From Owenia fusiformis (Eukaryota > Annelida > Polychaeta > Sabellida > Oweniidae), in assembly GCA_903813345.2 (NCBI GenBank), contig CAIIXF020000009.1:7374030-7434029 (forward strand): DNA of 60,000 nt. Reading direction: 5' to 3'. The notes below the pieces were generated by a model, which saw only the letters and a program-made list of their open reading frames with translations, did not search any database and was not told the DNA's origin. Numbering within the stretch: the stretch's first letter is position 1; the number at the start of each line of letters is the position of its first letter. Both the position numbers and the translations under genes were made by a program. Of this stretch, positions 34,348-45,104 are shown in pieces.

Positions 34348-36603
34348 ATCCAACTATAAGCTTCTCTAAATAGAGACAACCACAACCGGGCAACCACAAA
34401 CACAATCGTGGACCAACCGATACATACTCCTCCCACGAAACGTTTTAGAAGTACAGATTATAACGGTTTTTTGAAGTTCTGTCTACTTAACAAGTAAGGT
34501 CGTCTGAACTCTTTGTTCGTTAATATGTTGATTTTCTTAAATATATTAGTTATGATCACTCAATCACTCGATTAACGGTATGCTATGAAAACTATTTTTA
34601 ATGTTTTTTAACTTTTTCTTGCATTTTAAAAATATTTTCTTGCGAAATTGCGTCTTGGAATTTTTGCTGGAGAGGTGTTTCTCTGTAAACACAAATTTCT
34701 ATCAACAATTCACAAACTCTGATGGTACATTGTATTCTCGAATAACACATCGTTGAAAATGTTCGAGCTTTGTGACGGACCCGATGCAGAAAACGTTATC
34801 CTCCATTTTAAAGGGAGTTTTTACCACACATGACGAACACTGCCGAACACTCACAACTACTCCCATGAAAGACATGCGTCGAAATCTGATTACGCACGAT
34901 CATTTCGTTTTGTCATTTGATTTAATCCTGGCTGCCTGTCTTATCCGCCAAGGTTAAAAAGCGAGGGACTAAATGAATAAATTACAGCTTCATTTAAACC
35001 AAAAATTACAAACCAGAGGCATTTTTAAATTCCGACTAGATTGTGTTCCTTGGTACATAATTATAATATGCAACTTAACGTATGACATTCATGACATGTG
35101 TTTCAAAATAGAAAACATCTTACAGAATGAGAATAGCCAACCTCCTCTATTTCGTAACATTACGTCAAAGTAACTACAAATAGTTGTGAAACAATAAATA
35201 CGAGCGTTTAATTTCAGTAAAATTAGCAACCTTTAGCCCCTTCTATTGGACTACGTGTTAAAGCCTTTCATGTTTGAATTGTGAAGAGAAAAAAATATAT
35301 GTAGGGCTGCAGATGTCAAATTCCTCATTTTTCTAAGTTTTCGCCATTTACAATAAGTGGGAAATTGCCACAAATCATGTAACCTACAGAATATGGATCC
35401 ATCCGAAGTTCTAACAAAAATATAAGTTAATAAAGAGAAAATTGAATATAACTTTATGGAACACAAAATTGATATATTCTTCGAGAATATTGGGACAGTT
35501 CGGAGGTGCAGAAAATTAAAAAAAGTTGGGGAGTTAAGGCTGTCAAACCTATAAAGGGATGTATGATATTGAAAAATAATGTATCCTTTTAAAAACAAAT
35601 GTTAAAATAAATTATAGAAAAGGTGTCCATTCGCCTGTACTTTTTTCAAAATACCCGTTCATTTGTAATTGTCCGTTCGGCTAATAACCCAATGATCGGA
35701 TCTAGTACAGAGGCCAATACTTTTTTTCATCGGTTTGCCCCTCTTACTTTTATCTGGACCGCCCCGTAGATTATACGTCAATGGGTCATCTTCACTGGAA
35801 CCAGACGATTTTCTTGTCCGACGCATGAGATATATCATATGCGGCGTTCCCTTTTTGCTTTTGCAAATGTTGAAAATTGAATGCGATTGCAACCCTGGGA
35901 GTGTAACATTGCTCAGAGGTACTCAATCCCTTAAAATAATGCATTGGACCACAATTTCATTCGTACCTTATTCACAGAATCGATGGTACAGCTATAGTAA
36001 CACCAAGTAGTGACACTACGTTATTTCTAAAGGATAAATGTCAAATATTACATTGTTTTTGCGAGACCTCATCGGGGACCTCATCAACTTTGAATAAATG
36101 TTTCATTTTTCCCCCTTGGAGCCCCTGGGTTTGAGACCAATCATAATACATTGTACATCTTCTAAATTACCGCGAGTGACAAATTGAATGATTGTATTTT
36201 AATTTTCACTTTACAAATATTACATACATTCCTCATGTTACAACAAAGACATATAAAACTGTTTTATATGTCTGGTTACAAAGACAATGGAATATGATGC
36301 AGTTTCATGTTACCAGGTTTATCAATCCTATAGTCACTTCACATATAAAAACGTATTTCTCATTTATCCATCAACCAAAATATTGCTGGGGTGTACAGAT
36401 GGTCTTGATTGCTGTTAGCTAACCGAGGGACGCACAAATTAGCTCGATTACAATTTCCTTGATATCGAATTGAGCTGCATGCCAAAACTAATTAGGTGCA
36501 TTCCCAAGTAGAAATTCACCAATCAGAAAACGTATATATTTGAAGTAAGACATGCATGATGGGATTGAAAAGGGCGCCGTTTGTTGATTACACTACTCAC
36601 CTA
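34348..36603. other. No confident gene
   Basis: Contains several open frames of 60-115 codons without recognisable domains. One, on the minus strand at about 35748-35892, ends at a good donor (AAAA then GTAAGA) and reads like a basic, Ser-rich coding segment (RRTRKSSGSSEDDPL). It may be a single exon, but nothing around it confirms a gene. Confidence 0.35.
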
Positions 36604-36701
36604 TGGTAACATTCCCGGGGAAAATCCTCCCGGGGACAGATTAATGTTCCCACTATTGACCAGACTTGGTACTACACTCCACTCCACCTTTTGTAAATAA
36701 G
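36604..36701. repeat. Right member of a distant inverted pair, CCCGGGGA-rich
   Basis: It is the inverted counterpart of 27268-27366 (ATTCCCGGGGAAAATCCTCC on this side). Together with the outer word at 37294-37314 it frames about 10 kb of repeat-rich, gene-free DNA. Confidence 0.7.
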
Positions 36702-36833
36702 GTCCACATATATACTTTCATCTATATATCGTTTTAGAAAACACATCTAACACTTGTTTTGTTCTTGGTTTCATGTTTCCAGAGTGAAATGAAACATCTT
36801 TCCGAACCTCATTGAAACAAAACGACATAAACA

Positions 36834-37047
36834 CAACATGTTTAGGTCTCTCAATATTGTAATTGTACAAAGGAAATTTTGATTGATTTAAAAAAGTATC
36901 TTGTTAATGAAATAAAAGGTTTATCTTGATTTTTATCTACATGTATTTTGGGAGTATTTTGTTTTAATTTTTTGAATACTTTTTTAAAATCAACCAAAAG
37001 TTCCTTTGTATAACTATATAATATTGAGAGGTCTAAAAACATGTTGT
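36834..37047. repeat. 214-bp foldback element
   Basis: The left end AACATGTTTAGGTCTCTCAA and the right end TTGAGAGGTCTAAAAACATG are inverted; pairing extends about 60 bases inward (GTACAAAGGAA against TTCCTTTGTATAA). It interrupts the spacing between the two inverted words of the 27-37 kb pair. Confidence 0.8.
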
Positions 37048-37977
37048 ATATGCTATTTTGTTCCAACAAGGTTTGGAAAGACATTTTATTTCATTCTAAA
37101 GAATTGGTAGAAAGGAGCAAAAACAATTGCACTAAAAAACAAAAAATGTTAACAAAAACAGTTACGAGTATATAAAATATTTCTAAATAATTTTCGCATT
37201 AAATTGTTGTCAATCAGTCAACATTGCATAAAATACTGTGTTTTTGACAGAATGTTTTCAATGATTGGTTGAAGGGAAAAACATTGTTCAGTTCTCCATA
37301 TCGATACCACTCCTTTGAACCTATGATATACCAAATTAAAGATAAGTAAATTCCCTATCCACTGGTATATAATTTGACATGTTTTCATGAAGAAGAAGAA
37401 AACCAATATTTATTTTTGAAATATGAGTGTCCCATTTTTGGACCACCCTGTACAGTTGAGGTGGCATAATAGGCCAAGGTAATTGGTCAATATGATTTAA
37501 GGTACTAAGAGAATATATGTCACTTTGTTGCATTAAAAAGGTTCGTGTCACAGGTCAAGGCTATCTGAGAGGTCAAAGTGCAATATATGATATTTGCATT
37601 AAAAGCTGTTTGAACCTTCAAATCACTACTGGTGTACTTAAGAAAGGTTTATTATTTGAAATGTGTCAGGACAGCAACTAGTATTAGAATTGAAAGAGAA
37701 TAAACTGCATGGGATAAAATCTATGGAATGACTATTACACATGAAAATCCAAAAGCACTAAAGTAACCACTAAAAGTAAGAGATCAGATTCAGGTACTTT
37801 ATGTTCATTGTTAAGTGAGATACAGTCTGCCCAAATAATGCTTCTTAATGAGTTATTTCATTGGCTCCTTCTATATTGCACGTGAATATTTTCCAGGGAA
37901 ATCCTTTTGGATGAGTTTACTCAATATATGAAACTCTGAGGTCTCAAGTGGTGTTCATGAGGTAGTTCCCTATACCT

Positions 37978-39660
37978 ATGATGGCAGTAGGAGGAGTTGA
38001 TGTAGATTGGACTGATAAATTGAGTGAGAGCCAGCGAGAACAATATGAGGAAATAGAAGCCCTACAGTCAATACTCATAGACCCTGGACAGTTCAAACTT
38101 CTATCATCACCAAAAGATGGCCCTGAGGTGCTGTTTTCTATGCAGTTGAATGTGTGTGTGAAGACTAAAGATGGAGGTATGAGTGTTGAGGCCTGGGTAC
38201 CATATGAACATGACATAGCCCAGGCAGAGCATGCTGTAGCTGCAATACCATCAAACACACGACCACAGTTTGCCAGGTCCGACTCTGGGAGACATTGGCA
38301 CTCTTCATTCCACGTACAACATCTGACACCATTGTGCCTTCAAGTGACCTTGCCCCAAGGTTACCCAAATGATGCTGCACCAATCTTCACTCTCTCTTGT
38401 CTCTGGTTAGATTCCTCACAGTTAACAGTACTCTGCCAACAGTTAGATAGGCTCTGGGAAGGACTAGCTACTATGCCAATAATATACACCTGGATAGACT
38501 GGTTAGAACATAGCGCACTTGAATTCTTAGCACTCACTGAATCAGTTATCTTGACTCCATATTTGGATGCTGACTCTGCTTGGATGGGCAACCGGGATCC
38601 CAGAGCTTTACCTGAATGTGTGGACTTAGACGTTTCCCTCAATGCTATGCTTCAGCACCACATGCAAAGAGACCGGCAAGAATTCTTGAAAAACAACCAT
38701 GAGTGTGGAATATGCTTTGATGAGAAACCTGGGCGTGAATTTTTTCGTATCAGTGATTGTCACCATCATTTTTGTAGAGAATGTATGACTGATTATTGTA
38801 ACCTCCATGTAGGGGAAGGGACTGTGCAACAATTACATTGTCCAGACAATGACTGTAAGTTTGCCCTTCCTCCAGTCATCATTGAGGCTGTTTTAGGAAA
38901 TGATGAATTTCAGCGCTGGGAAAGATTATTGCTCCAGAAGGCCCTTGACACGATGGGTGACATCACATGGTGCCCACGCTGCAATAATGCAGTTATTAAG
39001 GAATCAGAGGAGAGTCTTAAGTTAGCTCATTGCACCACGTGTATGTACTCATTTTGTACAGATTGTGATGACCCGTGGCACCAAGGACAGCCTTGCAAGG
39101 ATCTTGAGGGGCAGTTGAAGGAACTTAAAGACAACACAAAAACAAAGACCTCTTCATCTAACGAGCAGAAACGATTAAATATGATAGCTTACCTTTCAAA
39201 ACAAACATTGAAAAAAATCAGCAAACCATGTCCAAAATGTAAAGTCCCCATTCAGAAAAACCTTGGATGTAGCCTTATTCATTGTACCAATTGTGGGGCC
39301 AAGATGTGTTATATATGTGGCAAGAATATATCACAAAAAAGCTATGAGCATTTTGGGCAGAGCTGCCAACTTTTCACTGGGGATGCCTACAATATAGTTG
39401 CAGCTCCTCCAATACAACAGCATAACGAGAGAGATCTAGAAATCAGGGAACAGCTTCAAAATGACCCAGATGCTCAACAACGTATGAAACTTTGCCCTAA
39501 GTGCAAGCAAAGAAACCTGAAGGAAAAGCGCAATAACCACATAAAGTGCTGGCAATGTAATAGCAACTTCTGTTATATGTGTAAGACTGTCATCCAGGGT
39601 AAGATAGTAGAACATTTCATGAATCCACTTAACACCTGTCAGCAGCATAGTGATGATTAA
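37978..39660 (+). CDS. RNF14-like RBR E3 ubiquitin ligase, copy A
   Basis: An intronless coding region of 560 codons. Such enzymes take ubiquitin from an E2 through RING1, carry it on a RING2 cysteine and pass it to a substrate in the cytosol or nucleus. An RWD domain (about 20-185) contains EQYEEIEALQSI, YPNDAAP and a terminal TWIDWLE. RING1 has C243, C246, C261, H263, C266, C269, C288 and C293. IBR has C332, C335, C352, C355, C360, C363, H368 and C373. RING2 has C418, C421, catalytic C431 (NLGC), C436, C439, C444, C447, H458 and C463. An extra RING2-like module (506-554) has Asn519 at the catalytic position. Human RNF14 is 474 residues and, as I recall, lacks that last module. The first of two consecutive ATGs was chosen as start; CCCTATACCT precedes it in both copies. 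No AATAAA lies close to the stop. Confidence 0.93.
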   Translation: MMAVGGVDVDWTDKLSESQREQYEEIEALQSILIDPGQFKLLSSPKDGPEVLFSMQLNVCVKTKDGGMSVEAWVPYEHDIAQAEHAVAAIPSNTRPQFARSDSGRHWHSSFHVQHLTPLCLQVTLPQGYPNDAAPIFTLSCLWLDSSQLTVLCQQLDRLWEGLATMPIIYTWIDWLEHSALEFLALTESVILTPYLDADSAWMGNRDPRALPECVDLDVSLNAMLQHHMQRDRQEFLKNNHECGICFDEKPGREFFRISDCHHHFCRECMTDYCNLHVGEGTVQQLHCPDNDCKFALPPVIIEAVLGNDEFQRWERLLLQKALDTMGDITWCPRCNNAVIKESEESLKLAHCTTCMYSFCTDCDDPWHQGQPCKDLEGQLKELKDNTKTKTSSSNEQKRLNMIAYLSKQTLKKISKPCPKCKVPIQKNLGCSLIHCTNCGAKMCYICGKNISQKSYEHFGQSCQLFTGDAYNIVAAPPIQQHNERDLEIREQLQNDPDAQQRMKLCPKCKQRNLKEKRNNHIKCWQCNSNFCYMCKTVIQGKIVEHFMNPLNTCQQHSDD

Positions 39661-42330
39661 CTGTTAACATAATGTATAGTGTTTATAAATTGTTACCATT
39701 ATGTATGCTAATAACAGTGATAATTAACTGTCATCATGATATATAAAAATTGAAAAAATAGCATAGTGATGTATAGTCACTACTGATAACAAGGTGATGA
39801 CTTAATGTCACCATTATGTAAAGTAAAAGTAAAAGATTGATAAACCTTCATTATAATGTATATTGGTAGCATAGTAATGATTGTCACAATAATTTAAGGT
39901 GAAAGCAAAGTGATGATAAACTGTGGCTTAATGTCACCATTATGTAAAGTAAAAGATTGATAAACCTTCATTATAATGTATATTAGTAGCATAGTAATGA
40001 TTGTCACAATAATTTAAGGTGAAAGCAAAGTGATGATAAACTGTGACCAAATGTATGATCATAACATTGTGGTGATTAACTGTCAGCATAATAAAAAATG
40101 AAAAAATAGCCCAGTAACTGAGTAATGTCTAGTCAAAGAAAAAGTGCTGATTAACTGTCACCATAATGTATAGTGCTACAGCGATGGTATTAAGTTGTTA
40201 TAATTATGTACAATGATAACAAAGTGATGGTAAATTGTTACTGATATGTTTGATTAACTATCACCATAAGGTTCTGTTGTAACACAGTGGTATTAAATTG
40301 TAACCATAATTTATGTTGATAATATAGTGATGATCAATTGTCACAATAATTTAAAGTGATAACATAGTGACGATTTAATGTAATCATTATGTACTGTAAT
40401 TGATAGCGTAGAGATGGGTCACTGTCACCATAATACAGTGCGTATAAAAAAAATGCAACAGATTGTTATCTCGGAAAAGCACAAAACCAGTGATAACACC
40501 ATTGATTTCATTCAATGCACCATTAAGCCATAAATCCCCTCTTTAAGATGATATATCATTCGTTGATAATGGGTCATGGTTGGGCGAGTAATTAACTTGG
40601 GACCAAGTTATAATCATCGCAAAAGTCAGTGTACGGAGCCCAATGCAAAATTGGAAGAAAACATAAAACCAATGCTGACTGCATCCTTTTCATTCAATGG
40701 ACCAAAAAGCCAAATTACTCCTCTTTGCAATGGAATATCATTCATTCACAGGGAGTCATGGCTGGCCGAATAATCATTTATTTTGCAAAGTGGGGCAAGA
40801 TTCAGCTCGGAGCCAAGTATTAAACATTGCAAAAGTCAGTACAAGGGGCATAGGGGCTATAGGAAGAAGGTATGACAAGTGCGGCATAGACAGTAAAGTG
40901 TTCATACTCTTGCAGGAATACATCCTATACCCCTCCCCTATTACCACAACTTCTTTGCACATAAAGATGCACTCATCTGTCCACATCATGCATGGTTCAG
41001 CCCTAAGTCATATATGGGTTCAAGCAGAGAAAAGCAGCCCATGGGCAATTCTTTCTCGAGGTTTTGCAATATTTGGTGGAGGAATTGTGAGCACAGATGC
41101 TCCTGATATAGCTCCAAAAAAAAAAGTCACAACAATTCAAGTCAGGGGAACTTCCATTGGTACTTAGCCCTTGCACTGATTTTTGCAATCTCTAAAACTT
41201 GGTCCAGGGCCGATTTTTGAGCCACTGTGCAAATCGAAGTATTTCTCACCCAACCATGACCACATGTGAATGAATGACATATCATTGCAAAGAGGAGAGA
41301 TGTGGCTTTATGGTACATTGAGTGAAATTGATGTAGTCATCACTAGTTTTTTGATTTTACGAGATAACTACTTGTTGCGTTTTTTTTGATACACCCTGTT
41401 TACAGTGATATGATGACATAGTGAAGATTAAGCGTAACCATTATGTAATTGACAGCGCAGAGATGTGTCACTGTCACCATGATATATAGTGATATGATGA
41501 CATACATGTAGTGATGATTTAATGTAACCATTATGTAATTGATAGCGTAGAAATGGGTCACTGTCACCATAATATATAGTGATGTGATGACATTGATGAT
41601 TTCATGTAACCATTATGTAATTGATAGCGTAGAAATGGGTCACTGTCACCATAATATATAGTGATGTGATGACATAGTGATGATAAAATGTAACCATTAT
41701 GTAATTGATAGCGTAGAGATGGGTCACTGTCACCATAATGTATAGTAATAATTTATTGTTGATTCTTTAAAGTGACGACAATGTGATGACTTGATGTAAC
41801 CATGATATAAGTGGTAGCATAGCGATGATTATGTCACAATAATTTAAATTGATAATATATTCATGATTAACAGTCATCTCAATGTATAATGACAGAATAG
41901 GGATGATTAATTTTAACCATAATGTATAGTGATGAGTAGGATGTGTAGTGGTTGCATATAAATGATGATAAACTCTCACAATAATCTTTAGTGATAACAA
42001 AGTGATAACAAGGCATGAAAATGCGAAATGCCACCTGCCATTTGTGAAAGATACCAACCACCAGAAATGCCAACTGCCATTCATAAAAGTGTTGGAGACT
42101 ATAACAATATGTCACCACTTTGGGTGGTAATATAATTAACTGTCACCATGATGTATAATGATAACATAGTGATGATTTAATATAGCCATGATGTAAGTGA
42201 TTGCATAGTGATGCTAAACTGTTACAGTTATTTAAAGGCATGATACTTTTTAAATGTTGCCATATAACCATAACATGTAGTGGTAGCATAATTGCAATCA
42301 TTACTAAACTTATTTAATAATGATGCATAT
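39661..42330. repeat. Degenerate minisatellite of TAGTGATAACATAGTGATGA type
   Basis: Downstream of copy A the sequence is built of irregular units of about 40-45 bp containing AACTGTCACCATAATGTATA and GTGATGATTAA words. Longer higher-order copies (about 90 bp, with TAATTGATAGCGTAGA and GATGGGTCACTGTCACCAT) recur four times in 41430-41750, and a unit of about 120 bp is doubled at 39828-40044. A mariner-type element (40436-41398) and a dispersed repeat (42008-42130) sit inside. Confidence 0.85.
40436..41398 (-). mobile_element. Mariner-type element inside the minisatellite
   Basis: The ends (CAGTGCGTATAAAAAAAATG and, inverted, CAGGGTGTATCAAAAAAAAC) extend into long imperfect terminal repeats (TTATCTCG, CAAAAC and on). 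TA precedes it; the right flank is degraded. The minus strand keeps transposase remnants: MMWTDECIFMC (WTDE motif) and SPDLNCCDFFFW. The copy is defective. A sister copy in the opposite orientation is at 55488-56488. Confidence 0.8.
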
Positions 42331-42639
42331 ACTTTTCATTATGTCTCAAAATGAAGAGATTTGTGATAATTACATACATTCAGTGCCAGTTCTTCTGTTG
42401 AATTATAGTTGCTGATATGAAACTGCCAGCAATAAAGTTATCAAAATAAAGGAATTTTATAAGCAAATAATGTTATTTTTATTTTCTGCACCTTTATATA
42501 GTAGTACATTTAAACCCTCCAGTTCCACAAGACATGGGATAGAAAATGTACTCTATACTGAACTACTAGAAAAATGTTGTGGGTATATGAATATATGTAG
42601 GACAACTAGATATCTTTCAGAATAGTAATCCAATAACAT

Positions 42640-42813
42640 CAGGCCCGTAGCCCCTGGCCAAAAATTCTTTCAAAATCGTGCAGTTTTTCACCATTTTGAG
42701 CACTTCACAAGTGATTTTAGCCATATTTGGGCCAAAATTGTCAAATGTGAACCCCCCCTGGAAACTTTTGAAAACGGACCCCCCCCCCCTTGGCAAATCC
42801 TGGCTATGGGCCT
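42640..42813. mobile_element. CAGGCCCGTAGCC MITE, best copy
   Basis: It runs from CAGGCCCGTAGCCCCTGG to CCTGGCTATGGGCCTG with 12-base inverted ends. The core contains GTGCAGTTTTTCACCATTTT, TTTGGGCCAAAATTGTCAAA and two C tracts. At least six copies occur in this window. Confidence 0.82.
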
Positions 42814-43370
42814 GAACTGATTTGATGGCAGCAGAGACATGTAGCAATGAAAATAGAACATGTTTGAAGTCAATTATAATGCATGTTAACATAATTAGGA
42901 GGAAACTGCTGAAAACGAAAAAATCCATAATTAAATACGGTGACAAATACTCCCTGATTCATTGCATTATCACTTTTAATACAAATTTGACAGTATGAGC
43001 CTCAATGACTGAAATGTCCCATATAATTGTTTTTTACATAATCGTACAGAACAAATCGAATTTCTCATATATTTAGTTCTTCAGATACTGTTTTTTAAGC
43101 TGACAGTCTAAAATCAACACTGAGAAAATAGATATCTGTGAGTCTTGTTTCTGAAATATTGCAATTTCAAGGCAGGTACCTTCTCAAAAAGTATCTACTT
43201 GATAAGCATATTAAATGAACTAAAACTATAACTGTATAATATTCTCAAATTATTTTTTTATGTAATATACACAATAATTTATGCGAGCAATATGTGTTTA
43301 AGACACACTACTTTTCAGCAATCTAAGGATCCATGTTTTCATTCTTTTACAGGTTTAACCCCCTATACCT
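42814..43370 (+). promoter_or_regulatory. Upstream region of RNF14-like copy B with 3' splice site
   Basis: AT-rich, no repeats recognised. Eighteen bases before the start codon lies a good acceptor (CATTCTTTTACAG, ending 43352), so the transcript probably has a 5' non-coding exon spliced to this one. Copy A shows no equally good acceptor; AG dinucleotides just before GTAGTTCC are the nearest candidates. I cannot locate a core promoter. Confidence 0.5.
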
Positions 43371-45104
43371 ATGATGGCAGTGGGAGGAGCTGATGTAGAT
43401 TGGACTGATGGATTGAGTGAGAGCCAGTTAGAACAATATGAGGAAATAGAAGCCCTACAGTCCATACTCGCAGACACAGGACAGTTCAAACTTCTCTCAT
43501 CACCAAAAGATGGCCCTGAGGTGCTGTTTTCTATGCAGTTAAATGTGTGTGTTAAGACTCAAGATGGTGGAATAACAGTTGAGGCCTGGGTACCATATGA
43601 ACATGACATAGCCCATGCACAGCATGCTGTAGCCGCAATTCCGTCAAACACACGACCACAGTTTGCCAGGTCCGACTCTGGGAGACGTTGGCACTCTTCA
43701 TTCAATGTACAACATCTGACACCATTGTGCCTTCAAGTGACCTTGCCCCAAGGTTACCCAAATGATGCTGCACCAATCTTCACTCTCTCTTGTCTCTGGT
43801 TAGACACTCTTAAACTGACTGTCCTGTGCAAGCAACTGGACTCACTGTGGAAGGATTTAGGCTCAATGCCAATCATATACACCTGGATAGACTGGCTGGA
43901 ACATAATACACTAGACTTCCTTGCACTTACAGATAAGGTGATTTTGACCCCATACTTAGATGCTGACTCTGCCTGGCTAGGAGAGCGTGATTCAAGAGCT
44001 TTACCTGAATGTGTGGATTTGGATGATTCCCTTATCACAATGCTTCGTCATAGCTTGAATGTGGATATGCAACAATTCACGACCAATAACCATGAGTGTG
44101 GGATATGCTTCGTTGAGAAACCTGGACGTGAATTTTTCCGTATTAGTGATTGTCACCATCATTTTTGTAGAGAATGTATGACTGATTATTGTAACCTCCA
44201 TGTCGGGGAAGGGACTGTGCAACAATTACATTGTCCAGACAATGATTGTAAGTTTGCTCTTCCTCCAGTCATCATCCAAGCTGTTTTAGGAAATGATGAA
44301 TTCCAGCGCTGGGAAAGATTATTGCTCCAGAAGGCCCTCGACACTATGGGTGACATTACATGGTGCCCACGCTGCAACAATGCAGTTATCAAAGAATCAG
44401 AGGAGAGTCTAAAGTTAGCTCACTGCACCACATGTATGTACTCATTCTGTACAGCCTGCAACAGTGCTTGGCACCAGGGAGAAAAGTGTAAAGGAATTGA
44501 AGAGAAACTTAGAAAACTGGAGGAAGAATCAAAGAATATATCTGAAGAAGACGCACGGCAGAAGAAGTTGATACGTGACTTGTACTTGACTGAGAAAACA
44601 GTTGCAGATACTAGCAAGCCATGCCCTCGTTGCAAAGTACGTATTCAGAAGAACTTAGGTTGTAACAAAATCCACTGTTTACAATGTGGGACCTCCATGT
44701 GCTATTCTTGTGGGGCTGACATCTCACAGGAGGGCTATGGCCACTTCACTGAGAGCCCTGAATGTAGCTTATCCCCAGTTGCTGAATATGAGACGATTGG
44801 AAATAACATTCCTTACCAACACTTCAATGTTGTACCTCAATTGATACGCAGGGTTCCCAAGAGGGAAAAACATGAACGAGACAAGCAGATAGCTGAAGCA
44901 TTAAAAGAGGATCCTACGCTGAGGCAGAACATCAGGCAATGCCCAAGCTGCAAACAGAGAAACTTGAAAGAAAACATGAACAATCATATAAAGTGCTGGC
45001 AGTGTTCTACAAACTTTTGTGGCATGTGCATGAAGAAAATCAATGGCAAAATTCTCGATCATTTCAAAAAAACTGCTCCATGTATACAGCATAGTGAATC
45101 ATAA
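43371..45104 (+). CDS. RNF14-like RBR E3 ubiquitin ligase, copy B
   Basis: An intronless coding region of 577 codons, tandem paralogue of the gene 3.7 kb upstream and in the same direction. It has the same domains: RWD (about 20-185), RING1 (C243-C293), IBR (C332-C373), RING2 with catalytic C431 (NLGCNKIHC), and a C-terminal RING2-like module (C524, C527, C542, C545, C550, C553, H564, C571) with Asn537 where the catalytic cysteine would be. Residues 1-145 and 243-362 are nearly identical to copy A, while the helical IBR-RING2 linker (374-416) and the segment after RING2 (464-520, longer here) differ strongly. A variant poly(A) signal ATTAAA lies at 45138-45143. Both copies keep every zinc ligand, so both look functional. 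Confidence 0.93.
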   Translation: MMAVGGADVDWTDGLSESQLEQYEEIEALQSILADTGQFKLLSSPKDGPEVLFSMQLNVCVKTQDGGITVEAWVPYEHDIAHAQHAVAAIPSNTRPQFARSDSGRRWHSSFNVQHLTPLCLQVTLPQGYPNDAAPIFTLSCLWLDTLKLTVLCKQLDSLWKDLGSMPIIYTWIDWLEHNTLDFLALTDKVILTPYLDADSAWLGERDSRALPECVDLDDSLITMLRHSLNVDMQQFTTNNHECGICFVEKPGREFFRISDCHHHFCRECMTDYCNLHVGEGTVQQLHCPDNDCKFALPPVIIQAVLGNDEFQRWERLLLQKALDTMGDITWCPRCNNAVIKESEESLKLAHCTTCMYSFCTACNSAWHQGEKCKGIEEKLRKLEEESKNISEEDARQKKLIRDLYLTEKTVADTSKPCPRCKVRIQKNLGCNKIHCLQCGTSMCYSCGADISQEGYGHFTESPECSLSPVAEYETIGNNIPYQHFNVVPQLIRRVPKREKHERDKQIAEALKEDPTLRQNIRQCPSCKQRNLKENMNNHIKCWQCSTNFCGMCMKKINGKILDHFKKTAPCIQHSES

